Shown one piece after another: positions 21,783 through 33,290 of a stretch of 64,000 bases of DNA. How positions within the stretch are numbered: position 1 is the first letter of the stretch; every line of letters begins with the position of its first letter. Below the pieces are notes generated by a model. It ran no database searches, was not told the DNA's origin, and saw only the letters and a list, made by a program, of their open reading frames with translations. Source of the DNA: Acanthaster planci (Eukaryota > Echinodermata > Asteroidea > Valvatida > Acanthasteridae); assembly GCF_001949145.1 (NCBI RefSeq), contig NW_019091362.1, positions 7,597,586 through 7,661,585 on the forward strand, given 5' to 3'. Both the position numbers and the translations under genes were made by a program.

Positions 21783-23516
21783 TCCACCTATAGTTTGGAA
21801 TGTGATTTTCATTCAAATGTTTACATTCAGGAGTTGTTTCTATGAACACTTCCCCACAATACCGACGCACATTTTACAAGACGGGTAGTGCTTCACATCA
21901 AAGGTTTTTGTAGCTTGCAAGCTATGAAGCCTCCCTTCAAAATGCTCAGGTTGCAACTGGGAAAACTCAGCGTACTGTACTAAAGACTGGTGTGATTTTC
22001 AACCAATGATGCCGTGACCTTTGAAAGTAAAATTAACGACGTTAAATTTGTGCCGGGTGTTGAGCAGTCTTTAAACCTAAAAGATTATATATGGCGTCTA
22101 GGGACTGCAGACACACAAGAGATATTATTACATCAATACCAGCTGTGCAGACATACACTGGTCTGTACATTTTGACTGAATTTATTTTATTTGGTTAAAA
22201 TCTCAGCACAGGTTACTTACCTCTCGGGCTATAGCACACAGCGTGTCGTCATTTTCTCAGTACAAGTATAAAGGGTAACTGTGGAAAAAAATTTAAGGGG
22301 CATGGGGGTGCACCCAATTTTTGTCAAGGGCGCCCTTGAAAGCAAACTAGCAGTGACTTGTTCTCACGTTGTGTACATTTCAAGAATTCAAATGGGGTAG
22401 GGGATGGAGTGTGAGTACCGGGTGGCATGGATTTCCTGGGGGGACCGGCCCCCATGACAGCCCCCTTCCGGTAGTAAATGTACATGAGTTTCAATGACCT
22501 GTCAGTCTTTTGACTATTAAGTTTTAGTTCCATTGTCATCAGCTTGAAAATGACGTCACACTCATTACAAGGCAGGAGCATGTGCAATATCATGACATAT
22601 TGTTCGACGGGGAGTGAGTATAACATAATTTATGTATTTTCCTTTTGTTTTTATTTTATTGTGGATGTTTTCTTTTGACTAGGGTTTCAGCAGGAGGGTT
22701 TATTTGTTCGTTTGTTCGTAAGTCGCTGTTTCCCCGTTTATTTGAACGGTTTAATGGGGGGGTGTTTTGTTGGCCCATCCGGTTCGTATCATACAAACGC
22801 ACGCACCACTGATAGCAAGCTTCCTTAGATGAGCTCTGAAGTTGCGCGTTTAATACCTTCCAGTTCCACTGGTTCCGCAGCTCTATTGCAGTGGGCGTGG
22901 TTTTAAACTGAAGTGACGTCACACTTATGAACTGGGTAGTGTCCGAATATCCTCACAAGGAAACAAGCCCATTTGTTGTAAAAGATGATTTCTGGCCTTA
23001 TACTGTATAGTGAAATTACATAAAAGTCGCGAAAGGTTTCACTCAAATTTTTGAATCCCAACACAGATTAAAGGCCTTACCGTGAGGCAATGTTATTTGA
23101 ATGTCGACTGATTCTTAACTTTTCTCAGTTTTTTCAGTCCATCTGCAGACAGAAAACAACTGACAAAAGATCAAACGATTGACATTTAAAATCTGACTGA
23201 ATTCTTATCGACCAGAAAACATCCAAGCCCTGTATCAATATTCAGCTTGTAGAAAAAATTGTTAGAATATTTGCAACACTGATTTTATATTCATTTTAGT
23301 GAAGTAAATGGAAATTGTGACGATAAATAATCGCCTGATGGTACTTAAAATACTAAATCCCAGACAATCACACGATATTAACAAGACCCTTTCTTTTGTT
23401 CCAACTGCGCCCTTTTGTTTTTCCAGGAGGGGAATCCGAGGGATTTCTACAGCCACTACATTACCACCACCGGAAATACTTCATCTCTGTTTCCTTTTTT
23501 TTTGCCTCTACATTAA

Positions 23517-23668
23517 AATACGGGCGATTCCCAATAGTGCGCCTCCAAGAGTTTGCAACGCGTTGACCAATCACAGAGCACGAAATCTGTCGACCCTTTC
23601 CAAACACGGATTTCGCGCAATGTGATTGGTCAACGCGTTGCAAACTCTTGGAGGGGCACTATTGTATT
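23517..23668. mobile_element. Palindromic element family B, copy 2
   Basis: AATACGGGCGATTC at the left. The arms CTCCAAGAGTTTGCAACGCG and CGCGTTGCAAACTCTTGGAG are a perfect inverted match around a GTCGACCC centre. The right terminal repeat is shortened to TTGTATT. Confidence 0.7.
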
Positions 23669-26600
23669 TAATAACTTCGATGGACGCCCCTTCCCAAAAA
23701 GCACTAAAATAGTACGTAAATTATCGTCACCCGTATATGAGATCTTTCTCAACCAGCTGACACATTATCGTCTGAATTGCTGGCGTCACTTACGCTTGTT
23801 GCGTCCATCATTTTGACAGCTTGTGTCCTGTTTAGTTCTCGCCAAATCTGCCGTGGGCAGCGGTGCACAGCGCTAGCGACGTAGCCCCGATCGTGCTGGC
23901 AATACTGTCCGGGACCAGGTGGTGGGTTGCCTGTAGTGTGATTGTTCAAGGGTCGGAAGTCAGGCAGGTTTATAAAGAGAGAAGATTTCGCGACAGAGCC
24001 TCACAAGTCCGGTGGATCCTTGGTACGCGCCTAAAATACAGAGAGTTGGTATACGCAAGGGTTTTGACGCTCTTCACTAAACAAACAACTGTTTGACCGC
24101 TAGACTGTTCTCAGTATAACTGTCATCAGGTAAGTGAATTTTCATCTTTAATTTTTCGTACCACAGTTTGTTTACTGTTTAGAGAGTTTGCATAGCTGCC
24201 ATCATGCAGGCTAGTGCTTTTATTCGACATGGTATGCACAAAGCAAGTTTCCCTGTGGAACAAAAGACTGTCCTATAAGACGGCTTCCGTGCAAAGCCTG
24301 TATAGGTTTTGACAGAGAAGCTACATAAGCGCGGCGTTGCCTCGCACTCACCCGCCCGGTTAGCATGACCCTTTTCAAGTGAATACCGGTATGGCGTAAA
24401 TTTCTTAGTTGTAGTGTTGGTTAGTTAGTTAGTGTTGAGTTTCACACTTAAAAAAAAAAAAAAAAAGCTGATTGCAAACTTCGGCAGTGTTCTGTGGCGG
24501 AAATAAATTGGTGTGTGCTAGCTCAATCGTTGGTCAATTCAAGTGGGAATGGCGAAAATGCATACGTGTTAGGAACGAATTTTTAGCCCTCTCAGTTTTG
24601 TCTTGACAGTTGATATCCGCTTCTCCGGTCGAAAATGTACATCTAGGTGAAATTTGCTCCTTTTTTCGATTCGTTTTAGGTCTAGAGATTAAATTTTGAA
24701 GACATGTAGCTGTAACAGTAAACTCTAAATCGTCCCATATTCAGTTAAAACATTTGTCTTGAATTTTGTAACATTCCTGTGAAACTGTATCGAAAGGGAA
24801 AGTATATTGTCGTGTGTTATGAAGAAAAGGCTATGTATTGCTAAAATAAAAGAATAATTTTGACTCAAATTTATTCCATCTGAACGGAAAATGTCCCGTC
24901 AGTGTGCTTAGATATACTAGTCGTCTTATAAGAAGCACATTTTCTTTGATTAGTGATTACACACTAATGCTAACAATGACTTCCACCAATGAATGCGGCG
25001 TTTGCCCGGAATAGCGAGCCTTTTTCCTCCTTGCGATATTTTAATTCTTCGGCGCTTGTTTGCTTGTAAAGACCGCCAGCATTTCGGAATGACAAAATGA
25101 GCCGGATAGCCGAGGAAAAGCTGAGAAGTTAAAATTGGTTAAACTTTGATATTTGTCAGGGGAATCAACGTTCAATATGGTCTCCGACGTAGTGCACGCG
25201 GCTAGAAACCACTACTCGGTTTAACCTATACAAGAAGCGAACGGAATTCGCCCCTCTCCCCGACAATTTCTCGTCCCAATGCATTTTTCTTTTCACTGGC
25301 CAAGCCTTAATGAGTTTTGAAAATATTTTGACACTGTTTTGTTAAATTCGTATATACCGTTCTTGCAAAAAGCCCCTTTCCCAAGTCAGGTCAGTCAAAA
25401 AGTCAACTTTTGCCATATACGCGCTCAGTGGACGCGAACCGACACGCGTGAGGGTCATGAACTTCAAATGACCACAATAATAACAACCCTGCGTTGGATT
25501 TAATTGAAAGTTCTCACATTTACTCACACCCATGTAGTTTTCAAAAGATCGAGCGTGTCTGGGACAGCCAAGTTCTGAATTCAGAAGTACCCTCCCCTCC
25601 AGCCGCGATGGTCCAAAGAAAGCCGGGTTCTTTTGGGGTTAGTCGTCATCATAACTGTATCTTATACCGTCGCACGTCAAAGTGAAACCAACACGCAGTC
25701 AACCAATTTGTCCTTTCACACGAACTTGTTTTCATATACGGTATTTGCGCATTTCTCAATCACACGTGCGCGCGCTCAAAATGGTTAGTTCAACTCGGGT
25801 CTATATCGCGTTGCTGAAACCCGGAACACTTGGACTCCACGTTCAGCATATTACAAGGCGAAGATGTCGCACTTTCATCGAAAACTCATTTTTCTGGAAC
25901 TAACTGCTCATTACAAAAATCACACCATCGAAGGCATCGGGCCAGGAGCCCTCCATCTTGTAATAGAATAGTTCACACGTTGTAGAAGATGTTTCTTCCT
26001 CACACTTCGCGCGTTTGGAGAATTGTAAGTATAAGATTAACCGTCTCCTCCCTCCGGGATCAAAATGCACGACAATTCAACCTCGACATCATGCGCTTTC
26101 GAATTTAAAATTGGCGTACTGCAAAAAAATAAAGAAATTTTGTTATAAGTTCGGAGACCCTCTTATTTCGATCCAGTCGAACACGTTTTTCCATGAGGCA
26201 AAAAAAAAGACACCGTGGGACAAGCACAAAGCGAAGAAACCGGATGCGGGAAAAAAACGGGGGAACGCCGGCCTGGGGAAGAGTAAGAAGACAAGATCAT
26301 TAAGGGTTGGAAACTGGCCTTTTACTAATATTGAAGATTTATTTCATTCGTCGTTAAATATGTTTACCGCGCCCTTTCTTCCTCTACGACTGTCAATATT
26401 GTTTCTTCGGCGTGCCATATCCTGATAACGCAGCTGGCAACTTCCGGTTGCGTTGTCGCCGCCTTTGATCACTCCTACGTTTGCCGCGAAACCTGTGACT
26501 TGACGGGAAGTGAACTCGTACCATCGTATCAATCTATGAAGGGTAGGACAGATGCCGGTGGTCACCGAGACTGTAGCGTGGTAAAAAAGAACAATAATGA

Positions 26601-27225
26601 AATTAAAGCAGATCGTTTGAAAGTCTACCTCATAATTCTACATGCCTCTGTTTGACAAGTAGTCATCTGGGTATAACTTTCAACAGGAATTACATATGCT
26701 AACGACCTGTTTATGGATCATATATCATAATGCAAACTGAAGACTTGTTTTCGACAGTAAGTCTCTGTAAGGCAAATCCCTCATCAGTTTTAAGTTCGGC
26801 AGTGTCTGTTACATAACATAATAAGGAAAGTCCATTGCCACTTCGCAAGCTGGACTGGATCGTCCCATACCGGTAATCTGGAAAATACTCGAACACAGTT
26901 CTTGTGATTTGGACGCATGCATGGGATCACAGGACGTGCCACGCAAGGCAGTCCACCAATGATGTCACAACACTCTGGTGGTTATGCAGATTGAGGTGGT
27001 AATGGCATCAGCAAACAATGACGTCACACTCTAAGGTGTAGTGGGAGGAGAAGCGGTATTGTTCTTCCGCGTGTTTACACCATGAAATGCGCTTCGGTGA
27101 ACAATTTTTTTTTTTGCATAAGGAGTGCATAATATACGCAAAAGCATGGCAGAATTTAAGAGTGGAAAAAAGGTTTGCCAGAGGAACGACTGATCGTCTG
27201 ACTCAAACCGGCCAGCCAACCAAAC

Positions 27226-27320
27226 CCAGCGAGCTGGATCGCCAAGTGGTAAGACGCCTGCCCTATAAGCCTGAGCAGGATGTCGAGGATTCGAGTCTCA
27301 CCAGAGGACCTTTTTTTCAC
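27226..27320 (+). other. tRNA-like Pol III unit or SINE head
   Basis: A-box-like TCGCCAAGTGGTAAGACG at 27239, B-box-like GGATTCGAGTC at 27287 and a T-run from 27311 that could end Pol III transcription. The acceptor and T stems do not pair well, so this is not called as a working tRNA; a tRNA pseudogene or SINE remnant fits better. Confidence 0.35.
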
Positions 27321-27629
27321 AATCCCTCAGATAAGACCACACAGCATGCCGGTATTATCCGCGAAGGGCAATACTCAATGCAAAATTTCAGAGTCAGACA
27401 ATTGTTTTGCGAGCAAAACCTCTCGCTCGGGACTCGGACAGGAAAAAGCTTCCAGTTCATTTTTTCCCACTTGTAGCGATATTATCTACGTGAAAAGCAA
27501 GGGACATTAGATACTTCATCTGATTAGATTTGTATTTTTTCCCACAACATTAGAGACCCTAAAGCCAACTTACGCCTGTTACAAATTAAGCATCATGTTG
27601 AAGATGGTGATAATAATGACTAGAACCAG

Positions 27630-27870
27630 GGCCGTTTTCCAATACTCAACTTCGGCTCCGTCTCAGGCTTCAACTGTCTTTTTACTAGCTGACTCTGAAG
27701 CTATAAGTGCAGTAATCAGTCTAATAATGCCACAGAACACATCAAATAAGATGCACGAAAGCCAAAAATTACAGTAATCCAATCATTTAGACGCTTCAGG
27801 CCCACAATCGGGGATTGGTTTCGGGGACGAAGCCTGAGACGGAGACAAAGTCGAGTATTGGAAAACGGCC
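27630..27870. mobile_element. MITE with 40-bp inverted ends
   Basis: Left arm GGCCGTTTTCCAATACTC then GTCTCAGGCTTC; right arm GAAGCCTGAGAC then GAGTATTGGAAAACGGCC. The AT-rich centre has no reading frame. A target duplication is not obvious. Confidence 0.65.
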
Positions 27871-28931
27871 TATGAGACATGAAGAAATGAAAGTCGACTT
27901 GAAAACATCATGTTAACCTATTATGGAAGCGTTAAATACCCTTTCCCAATACAGTGCAAAACCACAAATTATGAAGGAGGTATAAGCACATAAAACTCTT
28001 TGCTTAAAACGTCACAGAGGAAGTGCAGAATGTTATGACTACCCACATACCCTGTCACGTGTCAGTGATATTTTTTTTCACATCGAGCGAAACCTACAGT
28101 GAGCGATGTCTCATAAATGATACTAATTACTCAATCTAACTGTTACTTTCATTTGTCCCCTTTCGGAGTATACACGTCGTTAAGTCACAACTGTCCCTAT
28201 CACACTTACATCAGAAACCTTAGTTTCTTGACGATATATGTAACCTTGGAATCAAAGAAAGCAATTTCCAGAAATTTCCGGTTCAGCAGCGTATCGACCG
28301 CCTGCATGCGTCAGTTGCTCTGTGAGCTAGAGCTGGCGATCAGATGTTGCTCAAGCGCGGGTGGTAAGGAGAATCATCCGAGTAGACAACAAAGTAGTGT
28401 TGGTTGGTATGCCTAGCATCATTGCAACACCTGTACGCTCTGGGTTTGTGGTTGTTTTATTCTCTTTTTGTGGGAATGACTTATTCATTTTATTATGAGA
28501 GGTGCCAACACTGTTTTGTTGACTATAATTGCTATTTATCAGACACCTCGGTCGCCGTGCATTCAATGCATTACACGTGTGATCAAACTAACGTCAGAGG
28601 TAAAGTCGCGCGAAATAAGCTGTCAACAATATTAAAGTTTGACGTTTTATGAAAACGTTGTCGTTGGATAACTTTGCTCTATTTCTCGTGATAGAGAACT
28701 CACATCCCTGAAGTTAGGTACACTTTGAATCACGATGTGCTGTACGTAAATTATAATTATTTACTTTTGCAAACGCTAGTACTTGAGAGTGAAACTGTAA
28801 ATTGTCTTATCCGGTTTTACGGTTTTGGATGCCATTTAAAATTAAAATGTATATTTTTTTGTAATTGTAAATTTAAAATACTACTACTAATAATACTTAC
28901 CTATAGTTGGCTTGTTACAACCATTTTCTAG

Positions 28932-28938
28932 TATAAAA
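28932..28938 (+). promoter_or_regulatory. TATA box of the RGP gene
   Basis: TATAAAA lies 89 bases upstream of the chosen start codon. A start site about 30 bases downstream would leave a 5' leader of roughly 55 bases. Inferred from motif and distance only. Confidence 0.5.
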
Positions 28939-29020
28939 TTCTTGGTGCATGCGCCTCTGGTTACATCAAATTTCCTGACAAAATATTCACTACCTAACGA
29001 TGCTTCCCCTAATAGGCACC

Positions 29021-29228
29021 ATGGCCAACAACCTCCGTCGTCGTTTCCAAGCAACATGCCTGGTTCTCCTCATATTACAAGCAACCATCAACACGGGAGC
29101 CGTCGGTGAAAAGTTCTGCGACAACGACTTCCACTTGGCCGTCTATCAGACCTGTTCAACCCACAAGCGGGGTGATGGTGAGCCGGTGCTTAGCCTGAAA
29201 GACGTATTGACAGGGAGCCGCTTGCGAG
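29021..29228 (+). CDS. RGP: RGP exon 1: signal peptide, B chain, start of C peptide
   Basis: Ends at donor GCGAG|GTGAGT in phase 1. The signal core [10 protein letters not shown] precedes AVGEKFC. The B chain holds [13 protein letters not shown], aligning with the insulin pattern C-X11-C. Confidence 0.93.
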
Positions 29229-30249
29229 GTGAGTGATGTTATGCAATGGCTGATTTCGCTTCAATAGAGAGACTGCTAAGGATTGTAATTTGAATTTTTC
29301 CATGATGGAAAAGTTGTTAATTGCCTTGGGAGGGGGGATCTGCGTTAGCACAACCTTTAAGTAGGGGAATTGTAACGAAGTCTTAAAAAGTTTTAAATTG
29401 CCAGTTTAAATCTCTCGAACCTTTACTGAACTTCGCTGGAAATTTCTCAGTGTAAAGCTGGCTCATTTCTCCAGCTGCAAATCAACCGTCACAAGGGTCA
29501 TGCCCCCTCCCCCTCTTGATACGCTTGAACGCGGAAAAGACAAACCAAGAACTTTGTTTTCCTCAAAGCTACAAGTGCATTCATCGAATGCCTCTCAAGG
29601 GAACGAGGTACTAAGGCTGGTCCCCCAACGCCGCATTTTGTACCCTTTTTAAAAGCTTCTGGATCTACCTGTTGTCACGATTGAGATTTATTGGTCCATT
29701 TTTTGAAAAGAAAGTTGTTGATTAGTTTTCATATAGTCAGAGAAGTTTACAAATTAATTGTACAGTAAAGTGATCGGAAAGTATCAATAATGAAGTGATC
29801 TTTCAACTGTTTGTGAAGTGCACTCTTGTTCAGGCTGTTGCCACTCGCAAAGTGCCTTCCCGCTCAACGTTTCAGTGTTACAGCACAGTAAAATTCTACT
29901 GGCGAGAAAGGCTCGAGACCAGTCATGATATCGAGACCAAAGGAGACCGAGACCAAGACCGAGACCGGCAGAGACCGGTCTCCAGACCGGCAGAGACCGG
30001 TCTCGAGACCAACATCACTGTTGGTGACTCCGGAGACTGAACCCCAACAAGAACACATCTGGTCATTGTTATATCATTGTATTTCGAACTTTCACCGATG
30101 CAGGTAATATCAAACGGAGCTTCGGATCTACATTGGAGGACGAAGCCTTTTTCGCGAGCAGACTGGTGAAGAGGTCTGAATACGACGGCATTGCCTCTTA
30201 TTGTTGCATACACGGATGTACACCGAGCGAGTTGGCTGTCGTCTGCTAA
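29021..30249 (+). CDS. RGP: Relaxin-like gonad-stimulating peptide precursor (RGP/GSS), two exons
   Basis: Joined 29021-29228 and 30104-30249, 117 residues. In sea stars RGP is released from the nervous system and makes ovarian follicle cells produce 1-methyladenine, which triggers oocyte maturation and spawning. Start chosen at 29021 because its context (GGCACCATGG) is ideal, whereas the in-frame ATG at 29000 is weak. Layout: hydrophobic signal peptide to about residue 29; B chain 30-48 with Cys33 and Cys45 in the insulin CX11C spacing; KR at 49-50; C peptide with an internal KR at 73-74; KR at 92-93; A chain 94-117 with CCX3CX8C (Cys103, 104, 108, 117). The A chain core [16 protein letters not shown] is the recognisable starfish RGP signature. 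B and A chain lengths (19 and 24) equal those I recall for Patiria pectinifera. The phase-1 intron inside the C peptide is the usual insulin-superfamily position. No clear AATAAA was found downstream. Confidence 0.95.
29913..30011 (+). repeat. GAGACC minisatellite in the RGP intron
   Basis: Imperfect tandem copies of GAGACC/GAGACCGG, including GAGACCGGTCTC palindromes. It lies about 90 bases upstream of the acceptor of exon 2. Confidence 0.85.
30104..30249 (+). CDS. RGP: RGP exon 2: C peptide end and A chain
   Basis: Acceptor GATGCAG|GTAATA, phase 1, stop TAA at 30247-30249. [16 protein letters not shown] belongs to the C peptide, LVKR is the last dibasic site, and the A chain ends on its final cysteine directly before the stop. 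Confidence 0.95.
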
Positions 30250-32275
30250 ACCCACGTGGACAAATGGACAACTATCAAAGTTAACAAAATCCGGCAAGGG
30301 CAGGACTTTCTGTCATAATTATCCAGAGGAATAATTGGAACATTGTTTCTGGCTGCTAACAAACTGGAACCATAAAAACTCGAATACGTGTACTCAAGTT
30401 ACTCTTTAATGTGCTTCTTTGGCACTTTGCATCGTCGCGCCTAAATTTATCATTTTTTAAGACAGACAAAAGGCTACCTATAGTGGCAATGACGTAAGCA
30501 CCGAGTGGCACCTTGACGGCCTACGCGACTCCTTGCAATTTGACCGGATGAAATTGTAAAAATGCCATGCCTTTGAATAACAAAGCCAGTGTCGAGACGA
30601 TATATTAAGCAAGCTTAGATGTTTATTTATAGTTAAGGGCATCCGTAGTTTATTCTATAATTCTTCTTTTTTACTTAGAGAGGGAGGGCCAGTGAGGGGG
30701 GAAAGTGGATAATTGGTAACAAAATATTGTGCTTTCTATATAATAATTCAATTTTTTTCTCGGCAAGAAATTTCAGACAGGATCGATGGAAAGTTTCCCT
30801 CGATCAGAGCAAAAAAGGGTCGGTCGGAAATGGGAACCATGGAATTAACTATACAGACCCCTTAATGGCGAGCATGGTCCGTTTCTTAGTTCGTAAGGCA
30901 GTGGGTACATTATCTCCGTTGAGCAGGTCTACTTTGACTTCTCTCGAAAGCTTTCAGCAACAACGGTCAAGAACTTTGGTTATCTTCGATTCTACAACAC
31001 AAAGAGTGCATAAGTTTGACCTAGACGACTACAATCACTGGTGAGGAGATATTGGAATGAAACATGCCGAAATGGTGTGAGGCATGTATAAACTTATCTT
31101 TTGTGTGTACTGCACTTCATAGCACTTTAAGTAGCGGGTAGTTCAAACACGTAAGCCACGAGCTAAGTTCAGCGCGTATTAAAAGCCATGTAATAGTCTC
31201 AATTTTCCTTGATATCTTTATGACAGGAAAGGTAACTGGACCGCAGTTCGGGTCGTTTTTCGCACAATATTTACTTTTTGACTGCATTTGTTCATTCAAA
31301 CTTTGTCAATTTCTGAACGCAGCAAACCGTGACGAGTAAAATGGGGCCATTTTCTTAGCTTTCAAACAAAGTAAATGATGGTAGAGAACACAAAATCATA
31401 TTACTTACGATAAGTTATAATATGATGTTAAAGCGCTGTCTCATTTTCAATGCTAGTCTGGTCTACTGCTTTTTATTACGCGTCCAATAATGCTATGCTT
31501 GTTTGATTTTAAAGTTTGTACCGTAGCGTTGGAGAGTGCCAAACTGATCGAAGTATTTTAATGGTGGTATTTTTCTGCATCTTTTTTTTTTCTTGAAGTA
31601 ACTAATAACAACATTGTTTTAAACTTACTGCTGATCACCCCAAGACTGGTACACTTTGTGGAATGTTCATTTTTCAAAATTTTATCGTCTACCTTAAAGA
31701 ATGTTTGTACATAGAGTATAGCGCGGCGCACGGTATCTGCATGCAAACTGGAGCTAACAGCCAGAGCCTAGAACGATAGAGGGCGTCATTTTTAGTTGAT
31801 CATCTCAGGTTTGTCTTATCCTTTGAAGCCGTTATAGCGAGATACGCAGGCTAGATTCGCTGCGGCGAACAGGTCCTTTAAGTTGGGAAGCTGTTCGCAA
31901 GCGGGTTCACCCATTTCCAGTGTAGAAAATTCACTGTTTGCAGCTAAAGCAATGCAACAGTTGGACGCAACCGTTCACAGTACCGTTCTTTCATGTCACA
32001 CACGTTAGATTTTACAGGAGCGAAATCAACACAATATGCCGAGCTACAAGGTTGGCTCTGAGCTGAAATTGTCAGAAGAAACGCGTCCCATGTTTTTCAA
32101 AATCCGAGGGTAAATCACTGGCTACGGTCTGCACGGTTATTACGTTTTTTTAGATTCTCACCAAGACAAATTTTCGAATTAATGTGTCGACTGCTGGGGA
32201 CCGTAGTTAGCTGATCATTATTATTTAGTGTGAGCTCAACACCCTGTTGGTCAAAGAGTCATGTAACGCGCGCGT

Positions 32276-32332
32276 ATACCACCTTGCTGTCCACGAGCGT
32301 TGTGCCATCGCTGTAATAGCTTCTCATTCTGG
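32276..32332 (+). repeat. Fragment of a dispersed repeat (also at 62508-62572)
   Basis: CTGTCCACGAGCGTTGTGCC and GCTGTAATAGCTTCTCATTC resemble CTGTCCACAAGTGCTGTGCA and ACTGTAACGGCTTCTAATTC in the TPC2 intron. Too short to classify. Confidence 0.4.
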
Positions 32333-32388
32333 TCGCTGAATACATTGTTAGGCAAGAGGGTGGTTGTCTGCCCAAGGACGTCTCATAT

Positions 32389-32673
32389 GGGTATAGTCCA
32401 CTAATTTAAGGCCCGTTGAAAATAGTTTAAAATTCAGGGCCAAATAACTCGGGCACTTGGGACCATTTTTCAACCGCATGTTTAGCCATTCTGCTCTCAG
32501 TCTCAGATGAAAGCCCAAACACCCAGGGACCTGATCCTGGTAAAGGATTTACACAATTTCACCATTTTGGGGGCAACAATTTCCTGTTTCAAAAGACGTT
32601 GTAATGTGGAGGGGGCACTTTAAATGCTAATGAGCTGACCAGAAATTCTCACTTTAATTAGTAGACTGCACCC
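32389..32673. mobile_element. MITE with GGGTATAGTCCACTAATT ends
   Basis: The left end GGGTATAGTCCACTAATTTA and the right end TTAATTAGTAGACTGCACCC are inverted with a few changes. 285 bp, no reading frame. Target duplication not resolved. Confidence 0.55.
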
Positions 32674-33149
32674 ATTATGGAGCTGGTTCCGGCGCGTGCT
32701 CCTTGTCCGTGTTCTCCCAAGTCTTGGCTACACAAGTACGTCCTCAGGCGTGATCTTCGGACCTTTGATACATCCCCGTTGGCTTTTCGTTTGGAAGACC
32801 ATGGCACAGGACCGTGCGCAATGGCGATCTGCTCTTTCTCCCCTCCGTCTCTCCCCCGTCCTCTCTCCCCCTCTGGGCGGGTTTCGATTGCCTTACATGA
32901 CGCATGAGGAACGCATAGCTTTGCGAGAAGGCTGCCGTGTAGCTAGACAAGTCAAGTCCTTGTCGAAAACATAGACTACCATGAATTTGGGGTATGATTA
33001 TGAGTACAGTTATTGCTATCGAGGACGTTTTTCCTGCACTCTAACGAAGTCTGCATTCTTGCAATAGGTGTGACGTCGTTGCAACTTAAACCACGCCCAC
33101 CTATGGCGTGCAAAGGTAACATTTAATCCGCGTACACAGAGCTCTATTC

Positions 33150-33290
33150 CTAGACGTGTCAAGTTAACGTTTATTCCCGGAATAGAGGTATCTCTAGTAA
33201 TAATAGAGATATCTCTATTCAAATAGAGAGACAGTATATCTATTCCTAATATCTCTATCTCTATTAGGAATAGAGATATCTCTGTACGTG
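33150..33290. repeat. Cluster of ATAGAGATATCTCTAT palindromes
   Basis: Several overlapping copies of AGAGATATCTCT and TATTCCTA/TAGGAATA in both orientations within 140 bases, giving many alternative hairpins. A simple-sequence or expanded palindromic origin is likely. Confidence 0.75.

Larger units (their letters stand above)
17313..28931. other. Intergenic region between CEP290 and RGP
   Basis: No exon with a convincing reading frame and splice sites was found. It holds the foldback elements listed separately, a poly-A tract (24450-24465) and G/C-homopolymer-rich elements near 21550-21780. A perfect splice donor (CATCAG|GTAAGT, near 24126) follows a moderately GC-rich stretch from 23800 and could mark an untranslated exon. 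The CEP290 promoter should lie at the left end. Confidence 0.6.

Noticed and set aside
26015-26425. 136-codon open frame
   Set aside because: Lysine-rich from A-runs, no domain, no splice context, no conserved look.
29000-29020. Upstream in-frame ATG of RGP
   Set aside because: Weak start context and it would put seven extra residues before the signal peptide.
30727-31044. 105-codon open frame downstream of RGP
   Set aside because: No match to the hormone gene, no domain; it may be 3' untranslated or intergenic DNA.
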